This document shows, in pieces, positions 1 to 6,188 of a stretch of 12,655 nucleotides of DNA. A program made the position numbers and the translations under genes. Position 1 is the first letter of the stretch. Each line of letters opens with the position of its first letter. Under the pieces are notes generated by a model. It ran no database searches. It saw nothing but the letters and a program-made list of their open reading frames with translations, and was not told where the DNA came from. The stretch comes from Myxococcales bacterium (GTDB lineage: Bacteria > Myxococcota > Polyangia > Fen-1088), in contig PMJE01000139.1 of NCBI GenBank assembly GCA_003157315.1, positions 2,112-14,766 on the forward strand, written 5' to 3'.

Positions 1-64
1 CGGGCCGGCTTGTCGGCCGGGTCATGGAGGCGAATCTGGGAGGGACTGTTCAGCCCGCAGGGCG

Positions 65-118
65 CTAGCGAGCCAGGGCTATCAGCGGTGAACTGTTGCA
101 GATCCAGACGTCAACCAC
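65..118 (-). pseudogene. Remnant of DUF3368 / PIN-domain toxin, 17 codons
   Basis: A GTG at 118-116 overlaps the end of the UPF0175 antitoxin gene. It opens a frame reading VDVWICNSSPLIALAR (after the initiator Met), then an in-frame TAG at 67-65. The run CNSSPLIALA is the characteristic first beta-strand of DUF3368 PIN-like toxins, which normally follow UPF0175 genes with a short overlap just like this one. I see no continuation of the family (usually about 150 residues) in the other minus-strand frames down to position 1. The toxin is therefore broken and probably inactive. The call rests on one short motif plus gene context. A sequencing error at the TAG is possible but would not explain the missing downstream similarity. 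Confidence 0.6.
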
Positions 119-362
119 GCCGCAGGGTCTCCCGAACTTCGTCCAGCGTCTCCTGGAAGGGTGAGACGCCAGCGTCGCTCAGAGCCTGCATGAAGTCGGC
201 ACGGCTCAGGCGTGCGATCTCCGCACCCTGGCCCTGGCTGATCAGGCCCTTCGCGTACCAGATGGTAGCAGCGGCCACACGCATCTCATCAGCCACCTCG
301 CCGGGCGACTTGTGCATCGTGCTGAAGACGTCATCAGGCAACGCTATTTGGACTGTCGTCAT
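111..362 (-). CDS. UPF0175 family antitoxin (orphaned)
   Basis: This 83-residue protein begins with a short strand (TTVQIALPDDVF) followed by the UPF0175 signature. A helical segment holds AATIWYAKGLISQGQGAEIA, then a winged-helix-like LSRADFMQALSDAGV, giving a predicted DNA-binding helix-turn-helix at about residues 38-66. UPF0175 proteins are normally antitoxins that repress their own operon and neutralise a DUF3368 PIN ribonuclease encoded just downstream. Here only the first codons of that toxin remain (65-118), so the protein looks like an antitoxin without a partner. The ATG at 362-360 has a modest purine-rich stretch (AAAGAG) upstream. The gene is divergent from the second toxin-antitoxin pair with about 170 bases between them. 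Family assignment is by motif recognition; binding to any toxin is not shown. Confidence 0.8.
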   Translation of the reverse strand: MTTVQIALPDDVFSTMHKSPGEVADEMRVAAATIWYAKGLISQGQGAEIARLSRADFMQALSDAGVSPFQETLDEVRETLRRG

Positions 363-501
363 GACCGCTCTTTGGGTACAAGCCTAGCAGGTGGCGGATC
401 GGGGGCATGTGGCTGCAGCTCGCGAAGCTGGCACCGGGTAGTTTGCCCGGAGGATCGCTCGCGGCCTTGGGTCACGCAGCTTTGCGTCGCGCACAGATGG
501 C

Positions 502-532
502 GTACGTATAGTCTTTGAGATACTATACGTAC
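502..532. promoter_or_regulatory. Perfect inverted repeat, likely antitoxin operator over the promoter
   Basis: GTACGTATAGT (502-512) and ACTATACGTAC (522-532) are exact reverse complements, 11 bp each, separated by 9 bases. Their centres are 20 bp apart, about two helical turns. The right arm ends at the base before the ATG at 533. The left arm contains TATAGT (507-512) and the right arm TACTAT (521-526); both resemble a -10 box. A weak -35-like TTGCGT lies at 482-487. An autoregulated operator bound by the ribbon-helix-helix antitoxin encoded immediately downstream is the simplest reading. The repeat is seen directly; its function is inferred. Confidence 0.7.
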
Positions 533-763
533 ATGCACAAGCTAACCCTTAGCGTGGACGAGAAGGTCGTTGGGCGGGCCAAACGCTATGCTGCCCGGCA
601 CGGCACGTCGGTCTCGCGGATGGTCGAGCGGTATCTCGGCCTCGTGGTTGCGCCAAAGGAGACGGCCGAGGAGGATCCCCCGGTCCTGCGCATGCTGCGG
701 GGAGCGGCCAAGGGTGTTTCCCACGAGGAATTCGGACGCCATCTGCAGAGGAAATACCGGTGA
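533..763 (+). CDS. DUF6364-like ribbon-helix-helix antitoxin
   Basis: From the ATG at 533 this is a 76-residue protein. The N-terminus MHKLTLSVDEKVVGRAKRYA, followed by RHGTSVSRMVERYL, has the strand-helix-turn-helix layout of DUF6364/ribbon-helix-helix antitoxins: the strand LTLSV contacts DNA and GTSVS marks the turn before helix B. The C-terminal part (residues about 40-76, acidic then basic, ending RHLQRKYR) is the usual toxin-binding tail. The ATG is preferred over an in-frame TTG at 515, because the fold begins at the ATG and the upstream codons lie inside the palindrome. No Shine-Dalgarno sequence precedes the ATG, so a very short leader or leaderless mRNA is likely. The gene overlaps the toxin start by four bases (GTGA, 760-763), which implies translational coupling. 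Confidence 0.82.
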   Translation: MHKLTLSVDEKVVGRAKRYAARHGTSVSRMVERYLGLVVAPKETAEEDPPVLRMLRGAAKGVSHEEFGRHLQRKYR

Positions 764-1176
764 AACGACTGTTGCTTGACCTGAATATCGTGCTTGACGT
801 GGTCTTGGACCGGGCCGAAGCGGCCAGCGCGGCGCGACTGTGGGCTGCCCTGGAGCGGGGAAAGGGCCGGGGGTTCGTCCCCGCTCATGGAGTAACCACC
901 ATCTTCTACTTGGTTTCTCGCGCCCAAGGTGCCGGTTTTGCCCGACGAGCCACCGACGGAATACTGCGCACGTTTGCCGTAGCGCCGGTGGATGAGAAGG
1001 TTCTGCGGCGTGCTTTGTCTCTCGGCTGGGCTGACTTTGAAGACGCTGTCTGTGCGTCGGCAGCAGAGATGTGCGGCTGTGATGCCATCGTGACCCGCGA
1101 CACGAAGGGCTTCGTCGACTCGCCGGTTCGGATCATCGATCCTCCAACAGCCCTTGCCTGGCTGACTACATCCTGA
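760..1176 (+). CDS. PIN-domain toxin, VapC-like (PIN_3 family)
   Basis: This 138-residue protein is a predicted Mg2+-dependent ribonuclease of the PIN fold. The first acidic residue is D7 in LLLDLNIVLD. A second cluster, WADFEDAV, supplies D92/D95, and the last acidic residue is D114 in IVTRDTKGF; these are the expected metal-binding positions. The motif HGVTTIFYLVSR (43-54) and the spacing match PIN_3, the group that commonly pairs with DUF6364-type antitoxins. Length is normal and nothing appears missing. The GTG start at 760 overlaps the antitoxin stop and is preceded by AGAGGA (747-752). The last 11 bases overlap tail-to-tail with the end of the SurA-like gene on the other strand. The RNA target cannot be told from sequence. 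Confidence 0.85.
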   Translation: MKRLLLDLNIVLDVVLDRAEAASAARLWAALERGKGRGFVPAHGVTTIFYLVSRAQGAGFARRATDGILRTFAVAPVDEKVLRRALSLGWADFEDAVCASAAEMCGCDAIVTRDTKGFVDSPVRIIDPPTALAWLTTS

Positions 1177-2125
1177 TATCGACCAGCGTCTTCTTGCGCA
1201 GCTCGCCGAGGAAGTTCTTGGTTTGCCGTTCCATCTCGCGCTGGCGCAATTGACCGCGGATCTGGTCGCGCACCTCGGCCAGGGGCTTAGGATCCTGCGC
1301 GCGGCGGCCCACCAGCTTGATGACGTGGAAGCCGCGATCGGCGCGGACCGGGCCGCGCACCTGGTCGACCTTCATGGAGAAGACCAGCTCCTCGATCGGC
1401 TTGGGCAGGATGTCCTTGCCGAACCAACCTAGATCGCCGCCCTCGGCGCGGGTGGCGGGATCCTCGGAATATTCACGCGCCAGCTTGCCGAAATCCTCGC
1501 CTGATTGCGCCCGCTGCAGCAGAAGCTGGGCCTGCTTTTCCTTGTCCTGCGCCGTAGCTGCGTCGGCGCCCTCGGGGATGGCCAGGAAGATGTGGCTGGC
1601 GCGCACCTGTATGTTGGCCGCCTGCATGTGGCGCTCGTAGTAGGTCTGCACGTCGGCGTCGCTCACGCTAATCTTCGAGCCCACCGCGATGTTGATGATC
1701 CGATACCTCAAGATCTCGCGTTTGGTGTTCTGGCGGTAGGTGGCGAGGGTCAAGCCCTGCTTGTGCAGTTCCTCGCGCAACTGGGTATCGTCGAGGTTGT
1801 AGTCCTTCTTGATCTGTTCAATCGAGCGGTCGATTTCTTCGCTGCTGACCGAAACCTTGAGATCAGACGCTTCCTGCAGCAAGAGTTGCTCGTCCACCAT
1901 GCGTTCGAGGATCTGACGGCGCAAGGCCGAGGCACGCGCGGCTCGCTGGCCGGGATTGGAAATAGCGGCGATATCGGCCATCATGGGCGCGGCCCGTTCC
2001 TCGACCTCGCTCTGCAGAATGATGTCGCTGCCGACCAAGGCGACGATCTTTTCGACCACGCGCGCGTGGCCGATTGAGGGATGCAACAACAGAAAGACGG
2101 CAAGCCACAGCTTGGTCATACGCAT
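1166..2125 (-). CDS. surA: SurA-like periplasmic peptidyl-prolyl isomerase / chaperone
   Basis: This 319-residue exported foldase assists outer-membrane protein assembly. Residues 1-21 form a signal peptide: Met-Arg-Met-Thr-Lys, a hydrophobic core LWLAVFLLL, and a likely cut after GHA. A SurA N-terminal chaperone domain follows (about 22-165), with VVEKIVALVGSDIILQSEV and a long helical section. One parvulin rotamase domain lies at about 174-275, with the typical VRASHIFLAI, EYSEDPATRAEGGDLGWF and GFHVIKL blocks, then a C-terminal helix (PLAEVRDQIRGQL). E. coli SurA has two parvulin domains; a single one is common in other Proteobacteria and in Myxococcota. The gene begins 12 bases after the stop of the lipoprotein foldase, so the two are almost certainly co-transcribed. 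No strong ribosome binding site is visible, consistent with coupled translation; the in-frame ATG two codons later is an alternative start. Confidence 0.9.
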   Translation of the reverse strand: MRMTKLWLAVFLLLHPSIGHARVVEKIVALVGSDIILQSEVEERAAPMMADIAAISNPGQRAARASALRRQILERMVDEQLLLQEASDLKVSVSSEEIDRSIEQIKKDYNLDDTQLREELHKQGLTLATYRQNTKREILRYRIINIAVGSKISVSDADVQTYYERHMQAANIQVRASHIFLAIPEGADAATAQDKEKQAQLLLQRAQSGEDFGKLAREYSEDPATRAEGGDLGWFGKDILPKPIEELVFSMKVDQVRGPVRADRGFHVIKLVGRRAQDPKPLAEVRDQIRGQLRQREMERQTKNFLGELRKKTLVDIRM

Positions 2126-2137
2126 AGCAGGGAATTC

Positions 2138-3106
2138 CTAGGGTTTGGCGGTGGACGCCCCGGTCGGCGCAGGAATGGCGACCGGCGGTCTGGCAGAGGG
2201 TGGGCCGCCATCCGGGGTTGAGGGCATGGCGAGCTTGGCCAGCTCTTGCTCGTAGATCTCCACGCGGATCGACTTGCGCGCCTCTTCCACCAGCTCACGT
2301 TTCTTCTGGGCCCGCATCTGATCGAGGAGTCGCCTTTGGATGTCGCCCTTCACTTCAGCCAATGGTCGTGTCAGCTCCGCCCGACGCTCGGTCAACTTGA
2401 GGATGTGAAAGCCCTTGTCCGACGCGATAGGCCCCGCCACGTCGTTGACCTGAGCCATGGCAAAGGCGGCCTCGACCAGAGCCTTGGGCTCGCGCGTGGT
2501 CCTGCGGTCGAAGAAGGTCAAGTCGCCCGCGCGCGGCTTGGAGTCGGTGTCTTCCGAATAGCGCTCCACCAAATCGCGAAAGGACTTGGCATCAGTGCGC
2601 CCGGCCTTGGCTTCGGCGGCGATTCGGCGGGCGGCGGCTGCGTCGTGCACGAGAATCTGGCTAACGCGAACTTCCTCGGGACGAACAAATTCAGGCTGGT
2701 GTTCGCGGTAGTACTTCTCAACATCTGCGGGGGGAACGTCCTCCGCGCGCAGCTTGTCGTTGATTTCCCGCTTCTCGAATAGCGCCACCATCTGTCGCTT
2801 GGCGATGCGCTGCACGTCGGGATCGCGATCATAGCCTCGGCGGAGCGCCTCGCGCGCCATCAGCTCGTAGCGGACAAGGCCGTCGAGTAGCTCCTTCTTC
2901 TTCTCCGGCGTCGAGTAGCGTGCCAGCGCGAAGGGTGTGTGAGGATAGCGGGCGAGCACCTCCTGCAGATCGCTAGCAGTGATCTCGGTGTCGTCCACCC
3001 GGGCCAGGACCGGACCAGGGCGGGACGTGCCCTTGGCCCCGGGTCCGGGGCTGGGCTTACAGGCGCACAGGGCTAGGGCTGCGAGGCAAAAAAGGCAACG
3101 ACGCAT
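2138..3106 (-). CDS. Parvulin-type (PpiC/PrsA-like) peptidyl-prolyl isomerase lipoprotein
   Basis: I place the start at the ATG at 3106, giving 322 residues, because a lipoprotein signal begins there: MRRCLFCLAALALCAC, with the lipidated Cys at residue 16. A longer reading back to 3217 adds 37 residues with no signal-like character. A Pro/Gly-rich spacer follows, then a SurA_N-like helical region (about 33-140; LARVDDTEITASDL). A PpiC rotamase domain spans about 144-240 (VRVSQILVHDA, ERYSEDTDSKPRAGDLTFF, GFHILKL), and the Pro/Ala-rich tail may be disordered. The protein probably sits on a periplasmic membrane face and works alongside the SurA-like protein encoded 12 bases downstream. The lipobox has Cys at -2, which is unusual, so lipidation is likely rather than certain. 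The 129-base gap upstream suggests it may have its own promoter. Confidence 0.87.
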   Translation of the reverse strand: MRRCLFCLAALALCACKPSPGPGAKGTSRPGPVLARVDDTEITASDLQEVLARYPHTPFALARYSTPEKKKELLDGLVRYELMAREALRRGYDRDPDVQRIAKRQMVALFEKREINDKLRAEDVPPADVEKYYREHQPEFVRPEEVRVSQILVHDAAAARRIAAEAKAGRTDAKSFRDLVERYSEDTDSKPRAGDLTFFDRRTTREPKALVEAAFAMAQVNDVAGPIASDKGFHILKLTERRAELTRPLAEVKGDIQRRLLDQMRAQKKRELVEEARKSIRVEIYEQELAKLAMPSTPDGGPPSARPPVAIPAPTGASTAKP

Positions 3107-3178
3107 GCTGTTTGCATGGCACAGGTACGCGCGTCTAGCAAGTCGTGTGCGGCAAGATCCTCCCCGTGTGACGGCGGC

Positions 3179-3199
3179 CGGTCCTGCTTCCCAGGACCG
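3179..3199. other. Perfect 8-bp hairpin upstream of the lipoprotein foldase gene
   Basis: CGGTCCTG (3179-3186) and CAGGACCG (3192-3199) pair perfectly around a 5-base loop. The hairpin lies in the 129-base gap between the propeller gene and the foldase lipoprotein gene, within the probable 5' leader of the latter. No T-run follows on the minus strand, so it is not a standard intrinsic terminator. It could be an attenuator, an mRNA-stabilising element or a protein site. Function unknown. Confidence 0.35.
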
Positions 3200-3235
3200 A
3201 CAACCGTTTTGACACATGACGTTCGCGCCAACCCT

Positions 3236-4357
3236 TCACTGCACCAGACTCTTGACGTAGATTCCAGTCGGGCTGGCAATGGCGATGCGCTGATTGTCTG
3301 GCGACACCGCGACGGGATATTCGTGGCCGGCCACGGCGACGGTTCGCGCGGTCCCGTCTGTCAAGTCCACGCGCAGCAGTGAGTACGAGCACACGGTGTT
3401 GTAGAGGCCAAGGCAAGTTCGGGCCCAAACCAGCATGAATCCCAGCACCGGCGGCGTCGACACGATGTCGATCTTGCCGGCGGAGGCGTCCAGAACCTGG
3501 CGTTGGGCACCGGTGCTCGGATCCTGCAATGATAGGCCGAAACAGAAACTGCACCCCGAGGTGTCGTCGCTTTCGATCGACCACGCGAGAGGAGGTTGGG
3601 CGAGCAATGGACCATTTGTGTTCCAAACCACGCTTGGAGAACCATTCGCTGGGATATCAAAGATCATCGGCTCGCTGAGGGTGGCGGGCGACACAACATT
3701 CAAGGTTTGCGGGTTGGCCCACGGCCAATACGTCAGCTTGGAATCTGGAGACCATCCAAGAAAATCCACGGCGCCCACGGTTTGGTCGGAACTGGATTGA
3801 ATATCCCAAACGTGCAAACCGTCCTGGGCCGTGTAGGCGAACCAACGTCCATCGGGAGACAGCACCGGGATCGTCGGTTCACCCCCGCCGGACGCATTCA
3901 CCTGAAGCGGAACCACGACGAGAGAGGCTGCCGGACTGGTCCCCAAAACCACACGCAGCATACTGTTTGCCCCGCCGACTTGCCCGACGACGTAGAGCTG
4001 TCCGGTAGCGTCGATCTGCAACCCCCGTCCGAACGGCACGACAGCCAGTTCGGAGACCACGGAGTCAGCCAACCTCGCCGAGCCCAAACCGGCGGACTGG
4101 GTTGGGTCCTGCGGATCGGCGGAAGCCAAGTAGTCAATGCTGGCGCTATCTGCCGACCAGACCAGAGATTGCGCGCGACCAAATAGAATACACGTGCCGA
4201 GATCCTCCGCAGGCAGCGCGGCCCCGCAACCCTCGACCAGGCTCAGCTCTGACTGCTCCACTTCTTGCGATGAGGATGATTGCGTCTGGTCGTCCGCAGG
4301 AGGAAGGGAATCGAAAGGTCGAAACTCGGCTGTCTCTTCGATGGGACGTGCCTCCAT
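3236..4357 (-). CDS. WD40-like (PD40) beta-propeller protein without signal peptide
   Basis: This 373-residue protein has repeated TolB/PD40-type blade motifs: VWSADSASIDYLAS (66-79), LSPDGRWFAYTAQDGLHVWD (166-185), GWSPDSKLTYW (201-211) and VSPDNQRIAIASPTGIYV (351-368). Such propellers are usually secreted or periplasmic binding scaffolds. Here the first 45 residues are acidic and Ser/Glu-rich, with no hydrophobic signal, so the original export signal may have been lost. The ATG at 4357 has a weak GGCAGG upstream and lies 25 bases past the TAA (4383-4385) that ends the preceding gene in its repaired frame. In the unrepaired frame the two genes overlap by 115 bases. Base composition is visibly lower in GC than mfd: 29 of 60 in 3601-3660 against 45 of 60 in 7681-7740. 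The ligand or partner is unknown. Confidence 0.65.
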   Translation of the reverse strand: MEARPIEETAEFRPFDSLPPADDQTQSSSSQEVEQSELSLVEGCGAALPAEDLGTCILFGRAQSLVWSADSASIDYLASADPQDPTQSAGLGSARLADSVVSELAVVPFGRGLQIDATGQLYVVGQVGGANSMLRVVLGTSPAASLVVVPLQVNASGGGEPTIPVLSPDGRWFAYTAQDGLHVWDIQSSSDQTVGAVDFLGWSPDSKLTYWPWANPQTLNVVSPATLSEPMIFDIPANGSPSVVWNTNGPLLAQPPLAWSIESDDTSGCSFCFGLSLQDPSTGAQRQVLDASAGKIDIVSTPPVLGFMLVWARTCLGLYNTVCSYSLLRVDLTDGTARTVAVAGHEYPVAVSPDNQRIAIASPTGIYVKSLVQ

Positions 4358-6075
4358 CTGAACCTGCCCAGGGGATGCCCCGTTAGCTCTGTCGGACCAG
4401 AATCAAGCCGGCCTCGATCCCAAGCGACAGCGTGACCAAGCGCAAGTCGATCGGAAACAGCCCGGCTGCTGTCAGAGACAGGCCCTGGTTCTCGATCTGG
4501 GTGGATGGATTGCTCGCCACCTCCCGCTCCCACCCCACGCGTGCCTCCAGGGAAAATCGCCGTCGGTCGTGACGGAGCGTCGCCAGCAACATCGGTCCCG
4601 AGCCCATGGAAAGCCAAGGTGCTGGACCCCAACTCGTCCGTGCGCCAGCCGGCAGCCATGGCGAACCCAGTTGCCGACCGGCGAACATCGCCCTTCCTCA
4701 CCACCCGACCGAGGCCAACCCGAGTCATGCTGGCAGCGGCGAGGACGGTGGTCTCGCCACCCGCAACGTCAGTGTCGCGCTCGGCGATATCGCGCTCGCC
4801 GCGGCGGGTGATGTGATAGTGCCCGGGAGGCAAGGCCAACCTTGCGCCAGGTTCGTGGGCGGCCAGCTCGGCGACCGGCGCGGCCAGAACGCCAGCATCC
4901 CACGGCTGCACGACATAGCGGCCGGCCTCGGCAAACTCAAGGACTCCCATGCGCGCATCGTGCCGGCCTGGACGGGTCAGTACGAGATCGTGCCTGCCGC
5001 CGAGCATGAACTGAAAGGTCGGCGTTTGCTGGCCAGCTGGACTGCTCACCGTCGCTGCCCTAGTCTCCGACGACGCGAATGCATACAACTCGGAAAGCGT
5101 CACCGCCCCATCGCGATTCTGGTCGGCGGCGCCGAGCAGGCCCGAGTTCAAGTAGTAGGTGAAGAACGACCCGCCCAGCGAAACCGATTCTTGCGCGTTC
5201 TCGGTTGCTGTACTGGAGGCTAGCACCGCGAAGCCCTCGGGCGCGGGCTCGTCGAGCGCCGTGACGGAAAAGGGCTGCGTGGGCTGCGCACCTTTCAACC
5301 CGATGAGTGATCCAGACCGGCAGGCATCGACCACCAGCACTCGCGAGGTCGCTGGCGAGCCAACCAAGAGCGCCTTCAACTCGGCGAGCGGAAGATGTGT
5401 TCCAGCCAAGTGCAGCGATTCCGCGTCCGCGTGCCCAGAATAGAACAGCACCAGAACAGCGTCATGCTGCTCCCGCAAACGCGCGTTCAAACGAATGATG
5501 GCATCGCGCAATTCGGGCGCGGTGACGCCGTTGAGAACCAGCATCTGGTCCGGCGGAAAATCGCCAAGCGTGCGCAGGGTCTGCGCCACCCGAGTCGCAT
5601 CGTCCTGGGCATGATGAAGGATGCGATTCGAGACGGTCTTTTGTGAAAGCCCGAGCGCAAGAGCGATTTCCTCCTGGCTCATCTGATCGAGGCCGTAGTA
5701 GATGGCGATTTCCTGTAGACGCTCGGGAATTCCCCGCAGCAGCAGCTGGGTCGGCAGCGACGGGGCTACCACTGGCGGCGGCGGAAGTAGACGGAGAAAG
5801 TTGCGCCAGCGACGGGAGCCTCGAATGAGATTCAAACAACAGTTGGTCGTCGTGCGAAACAACCACCCGATGCGCGACGGCGTTTCCCAGGTGCCTCCAG
5901 TCCGTAACAGCTGGACGAATACGTCCTGGCAGACGTCGCGCGCGCGCTGTTCGTCGGCGAGGATCGTGCGCGCGCGACGAAAGACGAGCGCACCGTACCG
6001 TCGGTAGATGCGGTCAAAATCGCTGCGGTCGAGCGGCGTTGACTTGCCGGGGTCCTCCATCGTTGGATCAGACAC
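4243..6075 (-). CDS. ECF sigma-70-like / caspase-like (peptidase C14) fusion, C-terminus frameshifted
   Basis: The open frame has 610 codons starting at GTG 6075; an ATG five codons in is an alternative start. Residues about 15-152 are an ECF sigma factor: region 2 IYRRYGALVFRRARTILADE and DVCQDVFVQLL, and region 4 helix-turn-helix MSQEEIALALGLSQKTVSNR. At about residue 153 it passes straight into a caspase-like domain (LHHAQDDATRVAQTL). The catalytic His is H215 in FYSGHA and the Cys is C252 in VVDACRSGS. A canonical EF-hand loop, DQNRDGAVTLSE, occupies 318-329. The first caspase strand and any signal peptide are missing at the junction. A domain of unknown type follows (about 375-460), then barrel-like sequence to about residue 492. 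Beyond that this frame is nonsense, and the barrel continues in another frame (4383-4605). It may be a natural fusion or a decaying gene; 113 bases separate it from mfd. Confidence 0.65.
   Translation of the reverse strand: MSDPTMEDPGKSTPLDRSDFDRIYRRYGALVFRRARTILADEQRARDVCQDVFVQLLRTGGTWETPSRIGWLFRTTTNCCLNLIRGSRRWRNFLRLLPPPPVVAPSLPTQLLLRGIPERLQEIAIYYGLDQMSQEEIALALGLSQKTVSNRILHHAQDDATRVAQTLRTLGDFPPDQMLVLNGVTAPELRDAIIRLNARLREQHDAVLVLFYSGHADAESLHLAGTHLPLAELKALLVGSPATSRVLVVDACRSGSLIGLKGAQPTQPFSVTALDEPAPEGFAVLASSTATENAQESVSLGGSFFTYYLNSGLLGAADQNRDGAVTLSELYAFASSETRAATVSSPAGQQTPTFQFMLGGRHDLVLTRPGRHDARMGVLEFAEAGRYVVQPWDAGVLAAPVAELAAHEPGARLALPPGHYHITRRGERDIAERDTDVAGGETTVLAAASMTRVGLGRVVRKGDVRRSATGFAMAAGWRTDELGSSTLAFHGLGTDVAGDAPSRPTAIFPGGTRGVGAGGGEQSIHPDREPGPVSDSSRAVSDRLALGHAVAWDRGRLDSGPTELTGHPLGRFRWRHVPSKRQPSFDLSIPFLLRTTRRNHPHRKKWSSQS
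4383..4605 (-). pseudogene. Out-of-frame continuation of the caspase protein's beta-barrel
   Basis: This frame reads PMLLATLRHDRRRFSLEARV, then WEREVASNPSTQIENQ, then alternating hydrophobic strands (LSLTAAGLFPIDL, VTLSLGIEAGLILVRQS), and ends at TAA 4383-4385. Alternation, turns and aromatic/polar pattern are those of outer-membrane barrel strands. They continue naturally from FAMAAGWRTDELGSSTLAFH in the main frame. Removing one base from the C-runs at 4597-4605 (plus strand) would join them as ...AFHGLG-PMLLATL..., giving a protein of about 563 residues. That repair also turns the 115-base overlap with the propeller gene into a normal short gap. The barrel still looks short at its end. Real mutation and sequencing or assembly error cannot be separated here. 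Confidence 0.68.
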
Positions 6076-6188
6076 CGGACGAGGTTCGCCCTAGTAGCGA
6101 AAAATGCGCAAATCGACTCGTTCCAGAGTGATCCTTTCCGATCCGGCCCTGTGGCCTCTATGCGCTTGTGGCGGAATAGCCAACTTCT

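Noticed and set aside
1..64. A plus-strand gene from position 10 to 387
   Set aside because: It is antisense to the UPF0175 antitoxin and shows no domain; positions 1-64 themselves hold nothing I can identify beyond the broken toxin's downstream region.
515..532. TTG at 515 as the antitoxin start
   Set aside because: It adds six residues encoded by the operator palindrome; the ribbon-helix-helix fold begins cleanly at the ATG at 533.
1505..2077. A 190-codon plus-strand frame, and a similar one at 2246-2782
   Set aside because: Both are antisense to the two foldase genes and have no recognisable domain.
3107..3217. A 37-codon N-terminal extension of the foldase lipoprotein
   Set aside because: It contains no signal-like sequence and would bury the lipoprotein signal that begins at the ATG at 3106.
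6090..6125. A GGAAC element (minus strand, 6120-6124) as an ECF-type promoter for the sigma-caspase gene
   Set aside because: No convincing -10 partner lies at the right distance, and a 5-base match is expected by chance.
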